38,710 nt of DNA, from NCBI GenBank assembly GCA_018335695.1, contig JAGXRV010000015.1:1-38710 (forward strand). Reading direction: 5' to 3'. Within the stretch, counting starts at the first letter, position 1; each line of letters starts with the position of its first letter. Below the pieces are notes generated by a model. The model saw nothing but the letters and a program-made list of their open reading frames with translations, made no database searches and was not told the DNA's origin. The position numbers and the translations under genes are program-made. Of this stretch, positions 7,968 through 15,842 are shown piece after piece. This DNA comes from Clostridium sp. Its GTDB lineage: Bacteria > Bacillota > Dethiobacteria > Dethiobacterales > Dethiobacteraceae.

Positions 7968-8565
7968 TTATCTCAGCGGAACGCTGGCTCAGATTGGTAA
8001 GGACTATGTGGTATTGGATAACCGTGGGATCGGTTGGCAGCTGTATGTTCCCACCACTGTATCAGCTCGGCTGCAAACAGTGGGAAAAGAAATCAAGCTC
8101 TTTACATATTTGTTAGTCAGAGAGGATGATTTGCAGCTTTATGGTTTTTTGAGCGCTGAAGATCTGCTGCTTTTTAAAATGTTGCTTTCTGTGTCGGGAG
8201 TAGGGCCAAAAGCTGCGCTCGGGGTGCTTTCAACATTTTCGGCGCTTGATTTTTACATGTCAGTGATGAATGAAGATATCAGAGCTCTCACAAGAGTTCC
8301 AGGGATTGGTCCAAAATCCGCGAAACGTCTGGTAGTGGAATTAAAAGATAAAGTAACCGCCTTAGGGACAGCCGGCCCTGTTGCAGTTACTATTTATCCT
8401 GCCGAAATTTCGCCGCAACCTTTTCAGGACGCTATGCAAGCTCTGTTGGCTCTCGGTTATAACGGAACGGAAGCTCAATCTGCTCTGCAAAATATCTCGG
8501 GTAGGGAAACAATGTCTACCGAACAGTTACTGAGAAGTGCGCTTTCACAGTTAGGTTCGAAGTGA
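7960..8565 (+). CDS. ruvA: Holliday junction branch-migration protein RuvA
   Basis: RuvA (201 residues) binds the four-way junction and loads the RuvB motor. The ATG at 7960 gives [20 protein letters not shown], an N-terminal OB-fold like other RuvA proteins, and GGAGGGG lies 5 bases upstream. Two helix-hairpin-helix motifs are visible ([16 protein letters not shown] and [16 protein letters not shown]), followed by the C-terminal RuvB-binding domain (about 150-201). The frame is open upstream, but those codons lie inside ruvC and are not needed. Confidence 0.95.
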   Translation: MFNYLSGTLAQIGKDYVVLDNRGIGWQLYVPTTVSARLQTVGKEIKLFTYLLVREDDLQLYGFLSAEDLLLFKMLLSVSGVGPKAALGVLSTFSALDFYMSVMNEDIRALTRVPGIGPKSAKRLVVELKDKVTALGTAGPVAVTIYPAEISPQPFQDAMQALLALGYNGTEAQSALQNISGRETMSTEQLLRSALSQLGSK

Positions 8566-8575
8566 GGAGAACGGT

Positions 8576-9604
8576 ATGGACCAAGAAGAAAGAGTGATAT
8601 CGCCCAGGACGAGAAATGATGATGACTGGCAGGAGACATCACTTCGGCCGCGCAATTTGGCTGAGTATATTGGGCAGGAAAAATTAAAATGTAATATGCG
8701 AGTATTTATTGAGGCCGCGCGTGCACGGGGCGATTCCTTAGACCACGTGCTTCTTTATGGTCCTCCCGGACTGGGTAAAACTACTCTGGCAGCCATTATC
8801 GCCGCAGAGTTGGGCGTGAATTTGCGTACTACGTCAGGACCTGCCATAGAACGGCCGGGCGACCTAGCGGCTATTCTAACTAATCTGGCACCATATGATG
8901 TGCTTTTTATTGATGAAATTCACAGGCTGCACAGGACTGTGGAGGAAGTGCTTTATCCGGCGATGGAGGACTTCGCTCTTGATATAATTATCGGAAAAGG
9001 ACCAAGCGCTCGCTCTCTTCGCTTGGATCTGCCGAAGTTTACTTTGGTTGGAGCGACCACCAGAGCCGGAGCACTTTCTTCGCCATTGCGCGATCGGTTT
9101 GGTGTGGTCGCCAGATTGGAGTTTTATCAGGAGGGAGAATTGGCGGAGATTGTTCGGCGTGCCGCTAAGATATTGCAGGTGGAAATTGATCGTCAAGGCG
9201 CGCTGGCAATTGCCCGTTGTGCTCGTGGTACGCCCCGCGTGGCTAATCGTCTTTTAAAGCGCGCGCGCGATTTTGCCCAAGTGAAGGCGGGCAATGTCAT
9301 CAACTGTGATGTGGCTCTCCAGGCGCTGGAAATGTTAGCAGTTGATGCTCTCGGGCTTGATGAGGTTGATCGCCAATTACTGCGCACGATGGTGGAAAAA
9401 TTTGGCGGTGGGCCTGTGGGACTTGACACGCTGGCAGCCGCAATTTCAGAAGAACCAGAAACTATCGAAGATGTCTACGAACCTTATTTGATGCAGATCG
9501 GGTTTTTGCAACGCACGCCGCGCGGCCGCACTGTCACGCAGCTGGCATGCAGCCATTTAGGCCTTCCTTTTCGGGAATCTGTCGGGCAAAACACCCTATG
9601 GTAG
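8576..9604 (+). CDS. ruvB: Holliday junction branch-migration ATPase RuvB
   Basis: This 342-residue AAA+ motor has Walker A GPPGLGKT (62-69), Walker [10 protein letters not shown] (DE at 113-114), sensor 1 GATTRAG and the arginine finger region SPLRDRFG. The start motif [14 protein letters not shown] and the C-terminal winged-helix segment ([14 protein letters not shown]) complete a normal-length RuvB. The ribosome binding site GAGGAGAA lies just before the ATG and overlaps the ruvA stop region. Confidence 0.96.
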   Translation: MDQEERVISPRTRNDDDWQETSLRPRNLAEYIGQEKLKCNMRVFIEAARARGDSLDHVLLYGPPGLGKTTLAAIIAAELGVNLRTTSGPAIERPGDLAAILTNLAPYDVLFIDEIHRLHRTVEEVLYPAMEDFALDIIIGKGPSARSLRLDLPKFTLVGATTRAGALSSPLRDRFGVVARLEFYQEGELAEIVRRAAKILQVEIDRQGALAIARCARGTPRVANRLLKRARDFAQVKAGNVINCDVALQALEMLAVDALGLDEVDRQLLRTMVEKFGGGPVGLDTLAAAISEEPETIEDVYEPYLMQIGFLQRTPRGRTVTQLACSHLGLPFRESVGQNTLW

Positions 9605-9612
9605 GTGGGAAG

Positions 9613-10149
9613 ATGGATCTTTTGCTGCACATGTGCTGCGGACCTTGCAGCACATATAGTTGCAAACGTTTGCTTGAACTGGGTTATAATCTTTCAGGCT
9701 ACTTTTATAACCCCAATATTCACCCCTATCAAGAGTTTCTCCGCCGGCAGAAGGCTCTGGAGCAATTTTGCGCTGAAGAAGAAATCCCTTTGCAAGTATC
9801 GGCCGATTATCAACCGGAAGAATATTTCAAGAGAACCATTGATGACTTGGAGAGTCGCTGCTTGTATTGCTACCGTCTCCGCTTAGAGGAGACGGCAAAA
9901 AAAGCGAAAGAGCTTGCTATACCGAATTTTGCCACAACACTAACTATCAGCCCTTATCAGAACCATGAGCTTCTTCGTCGTGAAGGCGAAAAAGCGGGAG
10001 AGCGTCACAATGTCAAATATATTTACGTGGATTTGCGGGCAGGATTTAGGGAAAGTGTCAACTTGTCACGAGCAATGGGGCTATATAGGCAGTCATATTG
10101 CGGCTGTATCTTCAGTGAAAAAGAACGTTATTGCAAGGAGAAAGGATAA
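9613..10149 (+). CDS. queH: Epoxyqueuosine reductase QueH (DUF208 family)
   Basis: QueH reduces epoxyqueuosine to queuosine, the last step of tRNA wobble-base modification, and replaces QueG in many anaerobes. The 178-residue protein has the characteristic cysteines MCCGPC (C8, C9, C12), RCLYCYRLRLEE, and YCGCIFS near the C-terminus, which bind iron-sulfur and metal centres in this family. The ATG at 9613 follows GGTGGGA by a few bases and lies 9 bases after ruvB; in-frame codons inside ruvB are not needed. The tgt gene 430 bases downstream supplies an earlier step in the same pathway, supporting the call. Confidence 0.92.
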   Translation: MDLLLHMCCGPCSTYSCKRLLELGYNLSGYFYNPNIHPYQEFLRRQKALEQFCAEEEIPLQVSADYQPEEYFKRTIDDLESRCLYCYRLRLEETAKKAKELAIPNFATTLTISPYQNHELLRREGEKAGERHNVKYIYVDLRAGFRESVNLSRAMGLYRQSYCGCIFSEKERYCKEKG

Positions 10150-10364
10150 TGGTGCAATTTTCCCGGTATTTTATACTGATGGGCGCCCTCTTTTTGCTGA
10201 TTGGCTTGGTTTTGGCGATTGGCGGGCGGTTTAATTTGGGACGATTACCCGGAGACATTATTATAAAGCGAGAGAACTTTACATTTTACTTTCCTGTAAT
10301 GACGGGAATTATATTAAGCATTTTACTTTCGTTGTTGTTCAAATTGTATAATCGTTTCTTTTGA
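10149..10364 (+). CDS. DUF2905 family small membrane protein
   Basis: This 71-residue protein has two predicted membrane helices (about 6-26 and 46-68) separated by the GRLPGDIIIKRENFTFYFP motif typical of DUF2905. The ATG at 10149 overlaps the queH stop by one base and has AAGGAG 8 bases upstream; an upstream TTG (10131) adds only unconserved residues. The function is unknown, but the family is often found beside ruvB and queuosine genes, as here. A strong terminator follows. Confidence 0.88.
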   Translation: MVQFSRYFILMGALFLLIGLVLAIGGRFNLGRLPGDIIIKRENFTFYFPVMTGIILSILLSLLFKLYNRFF

Positions 10365-10384
10365 ATGATTTTCAGATGGAAAAT

Positions 10385-10428
10385 AAAAAAGACGCTTTGC
10401 GTTTTTTATCAACTGACGCGTCTTTTTT
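10385..10428. terminator. Rho-independent terminator after ruvCAB-queH-DUF2905
   Basis: AAAAAAGACGC (10385-10395) and GCGTCTTTTTT (10418-10428) pair perfectly over 11 bp around a 22-base loop. The flanking A and T runs would let it work in both directions. Confidence 0.88.
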
Positions 10429-10435
10429 ATCCGCT

Positions 10436-10506
10436 AGGGGCTGCCGCCCCTTCGGCGAGCCTGCGGGCTCTGAGCACCCCGCAAGAGTAAGGGGCACGCC
10501 CCTTAC
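10436..10506. repeat. Cluster of three G+C-rich palindromes
   Basis: AGGGGCTGCCGCCCCT (10436-10451), GAGCCTGCGGGCTC (10457-10470) and GTAAGGGGCACGCCCCTTAC (10487-10506) lie side by side and are followed by AAACCCC. It looks like an intergenic repetitive palindromic element. No other copy of this exact cluster was seen in the window. Confidence 0.6.
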
Positions 10507-10535
10507 AAACCCCAACGCATAGGATCGTAGCTTCC

Positions 10536-10564
10536 CTGAACGATATAATTTCCTATGCTATAAA
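10536..10564 (+). promoter_or_regulatory. Candidate promoter of tgt-yajC
   Basis: TGCTATAAA (10556-10564) is an extended -10, with CTGAAC (10536-10541) as a weak -35 at 17 bases. A perfect TATAAT at 10544-10549 is an alternative -10 without an obvious -35. Either gives a short leader before the ATG at 10585. Confidence 0.4.
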
Positions 10565-10581
10565 AAATTTAGGAGCAGTGA

Positions 10582-11706
<1,125 letters not shown>

Positions 11707-11709
11707 TAC

Positions 11710-11976
11710 ATGGAAAATTTAGCCGGGCTTACGCCGCTTATGCTGCTTTTTGTTTTATTCTACTTTTTGATTATCCGCCCGCAGACTCAACAGCAAAAGA
11801 AGCGCAAAGAACTGTTAAGTTCACTCCGCGAAGGGGATAAGATTAGAACTATCAGCGGTGTCTATGGTACCATAGAAAAAATAAAGGAAGACGTACTAAC
11901 CGTTCAGGTTGCGGATAATGTGCGAATCAGACTGGCACGCTTCGGGGTGGAGAGTGTTATCAAGGAAAACGAATAG
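11710..11976 (+). CDS. yajC: Preprotein translocase accessory subunit YajC
   Basis: This 88-residue protein has an N-terminal membrane helix (about 7-23, ending FYFLIIRPQ) followed by a basic stretch and the REGDKIRTISGVYGTIEKI motif of YajC, which associates with SecDF. AAAGGAGGAATAGTAC supplies the ribosome binding site. The tgt-yajC order is common in bacteria. No secD or secF follows in this window. Confidence 0.95.
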   Translation: MENLAGLTPLMLLFVLFYFLIIRPQTQQQKKRKELLSSLREGDKIRTISGVYGTIEKIKEDVLTVQVADNVRIRLARFGVESVIKENE

Positions 11977-12031
11977 GGCGTCTAATCTCCCGAAAAATTG
12001 TGACATATTTTCCGGCAGGGACACATAGATT

Positions 12032-12047
12032 GCAAGTAAGAACTTGC
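12032..12047 (+). promoter_or_regulatory. Hairpin abutting the ribosome binding site of the next gene
   Basis: GCAAGT-AAGA-ACTTGC is a perfect 6-bp hairpin that ends exactly where GGAGGTGA (12048-12055) starts. It could keep the ribosome binding site single-stranded or be a processing site; no function is shown. Confidence 0.35.
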
Positions 12048-12061
12048 GGAGGTGAACCCCA

Positions 12062-12460
12062 ATGCCGAGAAGAAGCGCCGCCATAGCGCAGTTAAAGCCG
12101 CCTGTAGCAGTCGCTGTTATGGCCAAAGGAGTCCTCTATGCCTATTTTCTGTCGCTGATGGTATTCCTGGTTTTTAGCGCCGTAATTCAGTACACCGCAC
12201 TTACGGAGGCTATCTTGCCGTTTTTGGCTTATGCGACGTCCCTGGTTTCCATCTTCATTGGCGCAGCTTATGTAACTAAACGGTTGGATGCCAGGGGTTG
12301 GTTAAACGGCGGGATAACAGGTCTGATTTATTTAGTGGGGTTAGTAGTCTTTGGAACGATTTTACTGCCTGATTTCGGAGTACATCTCGGCTATCTAACG
12401 AAAGCTTTTCTGGCGTTTGTTACAGGCGCCGCAGGAGGAATCTTCGGAATAAACTCCTAA
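12062..12460 (+). CDS. TIGR04086-type small membrane protein
   Basis: This 132-residue protein has four predicted membrane helices (about 22-45, 50-68, 81-102, 108-130), with the glycine-rich end FVTGAAGGIFGINS. The pattern and the place just after yajC match the TIGR04086 membrane-protein family of Clostridia, whose function is unknown. GGAGGTGA lies 6 bases before the ATG. In many Clostridia the next genes encode the SCIFF peptide and its radical-SAM maturase; neither is present here, where a terminator follows. Confidence 0.7.
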   Translation: MPRRSAAIAQLKPPVAVAVMAKGVLYAYFLSLMVFLVFSAVIQYTALTEAILPFLAYATSLVSIFIGAAYVTKRLDARGWLNGGITGLIYLVGLVVFGTILLPDFGVHLGYLTKAFLAFVTGAAGGIFGINS

Positions 12461-12463
12461 TCA

Positions 12464-12492
12464 AAAGGCCGCAGAGACGGTCTTTTTTTTTT
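12464..12492 (+). terminator. Rho-independent terminator after the yajC region
   Basis: AAAGGCCG and CGGTCTTT form an 8-bp stem (one G-T wobble) with a 6-base loop, followed by a run of T to 12492. Confidence 0.8.
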
Positions 12493-12530
12493 ACTTAAAA
12501 TATAAGCTGTGCCTGATAATCACATTCAGC

Positions 12531-12560
12531 TTGCACCAATCTCCCTTTAGCCAATATAAT
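12531..12560 (+). promoter_or_regulatory. Probable promoter of the CDF transporter gene
   Basis: TTGCAC (12531-12536) and a perfect TATAAT (12555-12560) are 18 bases apart. The ATG at 12583 lies 23 bases after the -10, with AGGGGGGATTAGG between. Confidence 0.55.
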
Positions 12561-12582
12561 AGATTGTCAGGGGGGATTAGGG

Positions 12583-13470
12583 ATGACCAAATCTCTTGCA
12601 CAGCGGGTTGTCTCTTGGACAATTGCCGGCAATCTGCTGCTTGCTTTCATTAAAATTATTACGGGTATTAGCGCAGACAGCTCGGCACTTGTGGCGGAAG
12701 CAATTCATTCCACCGGGGATATAATGGTCAGCCTTGCAGTATTGTTTACATTTCGTCTTGCGGGTAAGGCGGCGGACGAGCGGCATCACTTTGGTCATGA
12801 GAAAATCGAATCATTCTCTACCTGTTTAATGGGCTTATTGCTGGTATATATCGGGTATGAGCTTACGATGTCTGCACTTGCCGGTCTTAAGGCAGATTCA
12901 CCTGAAATGCCAGGAATAGTAGCGCTTTATGTGACAATTGCCTGCATTTTTATAAAAGAAGGGATGTATCGTTACACTATTTCTGCGGCATGTAAAACGG
13001 GCAGCCGACTACTATACGCAGATGCATGGCATCATCGGGTGGATATGCTGATATTGGCAGGCGTTTCAGTAGGAGTGGCGGCTGCTCGCATGGGCTATCC
13101 GGCTTTAGAGGGCATAATAGCTCTTACAATCAGCGTGTTAATCATCAGGTTAGGCATCGGATTTTGTCGCCATGGTCTGGGAGATCTTATTGATACGGCG
13201 CCGGATGAAGCAGAGCTGGATAGAATGCGTGCTTTAATTATTGCTCAAGAGGGAGTCTTAAGGATTGACTGTATCCGTGCCCGTCAAGCAGGTTCTGCAA
13301 TTCAGTTGGAGATCCATATCGGTGTGCATGCAGAGCTATGTGTCAGTGAAGGGCATGATGTGGCAAAAGCAGTGAAGAGCTCACTACTCAGTACGTTTCC
13401 GCAAGTTGCTCATGTGTTGATCCATGTTAACCCGGTTAAGGGGGGTGAGTCATCTGCAAAGAAGAACTAA
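12583..13470 (+). CDS. Cation diffusion facilitator (CDF) family metal transporter
   Basis: This 295-residue protein has six predicted membrane helices and a cytoplasmic C-terminal domain (about 205-295). The two CDF metal-binding motifs are present: HSTGD (42-46, the usual HSxxD) and DAWHHRVD (147-154, the usual DxxxHxxxD type site). HHFGHEKIES (68-77) is also typical. CDF proteins export divalent cations (Zn, Mn, Fe, Co or Ni) in exchange for protons. Residues alone do not settle the metal. It has its own promoter, and no metal-sensing operator is clear. Confidence 0.92.
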   Translation: MTKSLAQRVVSWTIAGNLLLAFIKIITGISADSSALVAEAIHSTGDIMVSLAVLFTFRLAGKAADERHHFGHEKIESFSTCLMGLLLVYIGYELTMSALAGLKADSPEMPGIVALYVTIACIFIKEGMYRYTISAACKTGSRLLYADAWHHRVDMLILAGVSVGVAAARMGYPALEGIIALTISVLIIRLGIGFCRHGLGDLIDTAPDEAELDRMRALIIAQEGVLRIDCIRARQAGSAIQLEIHIGVHAELCVSEGHDVAKAVKSSLLSTFPQVAHVLIHVNPVKGGESSAKKN

Positions 13471-13512
13471 AAGAGGAAAAATAATTTAATAATTTACAAT
13501 AAGAAAATTTTT

Positions 13513-13539
13513 GCAGGTAAATCTAATTCTTCAGCGAAT
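13513..13539 (+). promoter_or_regulatory. Possible SigH-type promoter before the SCP2/nitroreductase genes
   Basis: GCAGGTAAA (-35 like, 13513-13521) and AGCGAAT (-10 like, 13533-13539) are separated by 11 bases. The Bacillus SigH pattern is RNAGGAWWW, 11-12 bases, RNNGAAT; only the A after AGG differs. No SigA promoter was found between 13471 and 13592. Confidence 0.4.
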
Positions 13540-13592
13540 AATGCCAGGCAATTTAAAATATTTTTTGGTCAGGAAGAAGGGAGTTGTTTTTT

Positions 13593-13907
13593 TTGTTGAG
13601 CTTGCGTGATGAATTTTTGGGGCTGCAAGAGCGTCTGAACGGTGTGGAGATAAAAGGGTTAACCGGTACTTTTCAGTTTGAGCTGGAAGGTGAGGAGGAA
13701 GGTCTCTACTATATAATTTTTGAAAACGGCAATGGCAAAACGGGCGAAGGACCAATTGCCGCACCAAATCTGACTGTGACTATGAGCAGCAAAGATTTTC
13801 GGGCCATGCTGGCGGGAGAGCTAAACCCGATGGCGGCTTTTACGGGCGGCAAGTTGAAAATCAAAGGCGACATGAGCTTGGCAATGAAATTACAGTCTTT
13901 TTTGTAG
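13593..13907 (+). CDS. SCP2 sterol-binding-domain protein
   Basis: This small protein (104 residues) is an SCP2-like domain: an N-terminal helix (LRDEFLGLQERLNG), beta strands with YYIIFENGNG, then the APNLTVTMSSKDFRAMLAGELNPMAAF segment and KLKIKGDMSLAMKL, all characteristic of the family. Such domains bind lipids or other hydrophobic ligands; the ligand is unknown here. The start is uncertain among TTG codons at 13584, 13593 and 13596. I choose 13593 because AAGGGAG ends 9 bases upstream. A nitroreductase gene follows after 19 bases. Confidence 0.82.
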   Translation: MLSLRDEFLGLQERLNGVEIKGLTGTFQFELEGEEEGLYYIIFENGNGKTGEGPIAAPNLTVTMSSKDFRAMLAGELNPMAAFTGGKLKIKGDMSLAMKLQSFL

Positions 13908-13926
13908 GATAGGGGAGTGTTCATTC

Positions 13927-14538
13927 ATGGAACTAAAAACAGTAATTGCAGAACGCAGAAGTATTCGAGTTTTTCACTCGGAATCACTAAAGCCGGAGAT
14001 AATCGGGGAGCTGCTGGAGGCTGCCCGTTTGGCTCCCTCAGGGACAAATTTGCAGCCTTGGAGGTTTTTGGCTGTTACCAGTGAGGAAAAGCGCAAAAAA
14101 CTGGCGGAATGTACATTCGGAGTTAATTTTATCGCTCAGGCGCCTTTGACGATGGTTTGCTGCGCGGATCGCTCCTCGCTTGCTACTCGTTCCGAACGAC
14201 TAAAGGAGCTGGCTCTCTCCGGTGCTTTTGCCGGCACCGCTTTGGAAAATTTCTCTTTTAGTGACTACCAGAAAAAAGCTGCGCGCGACGAGGCTGCCAA
14301 TCTGGTTTACTTAAACATCAATGTGGCCATTGCAGTGGAACAGATGGTTCTCAGAGCAGTTGATCTGGGGCTTGGCAGTTGTTGGGTGATGCTCTTTAAC
14401 CAAGATAAGGTGCGGGAACTGTTTTCCCTGCCCGATAATTTGTATATTACGGCGCTGGTGCCTTTTGGCTACCCGGCTCAGCAACCGCCGGCGCGTCCTC
14501 GATTGCCGCTTGAAGAGATTTATCTGGGAGAAGTTTGA
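13927..14538 (+). CDS. Nitroreductase-family FMN oxidoreductase
   Basis: This 203-residue protein starts with the family signature ERRSIRVFHSESL and has LLEAARLAPSGTNLQPWRF, both lining the FMN site, and near the C-terminus GLGSCWVMLF and VPFGYP. The length is typical. Members reduce nitro compounds, quinones or flavins with NAD(P)H; no specific substrate can be read here. The ATG has GGGGAG upstream, and the gene is probably co-transcribed with the SCP2 gene. Confidence 0.9.
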   Translation: MELKTVIAERRSIRVFHSESLKPEIIGELLEAARLAPSGTNLQPWRFLAVTSEEKRKKLAECTFGVNFIAQAPLTMVCCADRSSLATRSERLKELALSGAFAGTALENFSFSDYQKKAARDEAANLVYLNINVAIAVEQMVLRAVDLGLGSCWVMLFNQDKVRELFSLPDNLYITALVPFGYPAQQPPARPRLPLEEIYLGEV

Positions 14539-14663
14539 AGCAAATTGCTGAGACACAGGGTATAGCTGTCTGGTAAGGGACACGTTAGTGTGATAAAATG
14601 GATTAAAATTGACATAAGCTGGCACTGCTATAGTAGTTGGAAGAGCTTGGAGGTAAGCTTAAG

Positions 14664-15083
14664 ATGGAATTGTTCGATATGGACGAGTGGATTCGCTGGA
14701 TAAAACAAGCCCGGCATACTTTAACCTCTGCCGAAAGGGACATGTTTTCCGGGGATTATGCTTGGTCGTGCTTCAAGTCCCAGCAAAGTGCTGAATTTGC
14801 CTTGAAAGCGTTGGTGCGCGGTGCCGGTCGGTTTGTAGCCGGTCATTCCACCCTAAAGCTGTTTGAAGGCCTAAAAGAAATGGGATTTGAATTTCCAGAG
14901 CAGATGCCCAAGTGGTGTCGTGAGTTGGATCGTCACTACATCCCGCCACGTTACCCGGATGCTTACCCTGCGGGTAGCCCCTTCGAGTACTATGATCGTG
15001 ACACTGCCGAGCAGGCCGTACTGTTTGCGGAGCAAGTAATTCGGTTCGCTGAAGAGGTGGTAGCCGATGCGAAGACTGATTGA
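14664..15083 (+). CDS. HEPN-domain protein, probable RNase toxin of a HEPN/MNT pair
   Basis: The 139-residue product is a helical HEPN domain. Seen are the N-terminal WIRWIKQARHTLTSAERD helix, FKSQQSAEFALKAL, and the catalytic R-x4-H motif R86-ELDR-H91, which marks HEPN ribonucleases; Y92 follows directly. In studied HEPN/MNT modules the HEPN partner is an RNase toxin and the MNT nucleotidyltransferase inactivates it by adding AMP near this motif. The ATG at 14664 lies 10 bases after GGAGG (14649-14653). The gene overlaps the MNT gene by 17 bases. A TTG at 14637 could extend it by 9 residues but lies upstream of the ribosome binding site. Confidence 0.82.
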   Translation: MELFDMDEWIRWIKQARHTLTSAERDMFSGDYAWSCFKSQQSAEFALKALVRGAGRFVAGHSTLKLFEGLKEMGFEFPEQMPKWCRELDRHYIPPRYPDAYPAGSPFEYYDRDTAEQAVLFAEQVIRFAEEVVADAKTD

Positions 15084-15462
15084 AACCCGGCGGGCGGAAC
15101 AACAAGAAATGGTTGCCCGTGCCAGGCGTTACACCGAGCGGCTGCGTGCTCGGATAGGACTGTTGTCTGGGTTCGTGGTCGGTTCTGTGGCACGGGGGGA
15201 CTTCAATCTGTGGAGCGACGTTGATTTAGTTGTTATTGCTAATGGTTTGCCGGAACATCCGTTGGAACGTAGCCGACTGCTCTACGATCTTGCAGAGGGT
15301 GGAATCGAGCCTAAAGGATATACCGTGACTGAGTTCAGGAAACTATTGGCGCAAAATCACCCGCTGGCTCTAGAGACAATGGGAAAAGGCATTTTGCTTC
15401 TCGATGAGTTAGGTGTCAGAGAAATCTCGACTGGTTATGATGGTTTAGAGAAACAAAAATAG
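15067..15462 (+). CDS. MNT-type nucleotidyltransferase, probable antitoxin of the HEPN protein
   Basis: This 131-residue protein has the minimal nucleotidyltransferase signature GSVARG (39-44) with SDVDLVV (50-56), whose acidic pair D51 and D53 binds metal. A long N-terminal basic helix precedes it. It overlaps the HEPN gene by 17 bases, so the two are translationally coupled. The HEPN-then-MNT order fits the known module in which this enzyme AMPylates and silences the RNase. The pair lies directly before the trp promoter with no clear terminator between, so some read-through into the trp leader is possible. Confidence 0.82.
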   Translation: MRRLIETRRAEQQEMVARARRYTERLRARIGLLSGFVVGSVARGDFNLWSDVDLVVIANGLPEHPLERSRLLYDLAEGGIEPKGYTVTEFRKLLAQNHPLALETMGKGILLLDELGVREISTGYDGLEKQK

Positions 15463-15495
15463 AAACACGCCGTTTACTTGCGCCGGAATAATTGA

Positions 15496-15524
15496 TTGAC
15501 ACCGGTAGTTTGCTGTGCTAGACT
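15496..15524 (+). promoter_or_regulatory. SigA promoter of the trp operon
   Basis: A perfect -35 TTGACA (15496-15501), a 17-base spacer and an extended -10 TGCTAGACT (15516-15524). The predicted start, about 15531, falls at the beginning of the T-box leader. Confidence 0.78.
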
Positions 15525-15530
15525 TGAGAC

Positions 15531-15816
15531 AAAGATGATGACCGGGAATAGTAGGCGGAGTGTGGACTTTTTTCAGAGAGCCGGGGGAGGTGGAATTCCG
15601 GCAAAAGGACTGCCGTTGAATGGGCCTGTGAGTTGCGGACCGAAATTTGAGTAGGCTCCGACGGATTGTTCCACCGTTAGAGGGAACGGGGTATCGGACG
15701 AGTTTCCCATTTTGTCCCGTACTTGTCAAAGTGGGTCTGTGAATATTGCAGACCAAAGAAGGTGGCACCGCGAGAGCATAAGTCTTTCGTCCTTCCCAGG
15801 ACGTAGGGCTTTTTTA
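15531..15816 (+). promoter_or_regulatory. tRNA-Trp T-box leader with terminator/antiterminator
   Basis: Conserved T-box parts appear in order: GATGATGACC and AGTA (stem I base and loop E, about 15534-15553), CAGAGAGCCGGGG and GGTGGAA (distal stem I), GAA (15618-15620) directly followed by TGG (15621-15623), then GAGTTGC, and AAGAAGGTGGCACCGCGAG (15756-15774), the T-box that pairs with the tRNA acceptor end. TGG as specifier means tryptophan; the C of TGGC fits a G discriminator base, as expected for bacterial tRNA-Trp. The terminator is CGTCCT-TCCC-AGGACG extended by flanking pairs (15780-15810) and a T run to 15816. Uncharged tRNA-Trp should open the operon. Confidence 0.93.
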
Positions 15817-15842
15817 TTTGTCAAAAAAAGGAGGAACAGTCA

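Noticed and set aside
9547-9612. Longer queH frame starting inside ruvB
   Set aside because: The normal MDLLLHMCCGPC start at 9613 fits the family; the extra residues are out-of-frame ruvB sequence.
10131-10148. TTG start 18 bases upstream of the DUF2905 ATG
   Set aside because: It lies before the AAGGAG that serves the ATG at 10149 and would add six residues not typical of the family.
12461-12582. SCIFF peptide gene (scfA) expected after the TIGR04086 gene in many Clostridia
   Set aside because: The interval holds a terminator and a promoter, with no frame for a six-cysteine peptide and no radical-SAM maturase gene following.
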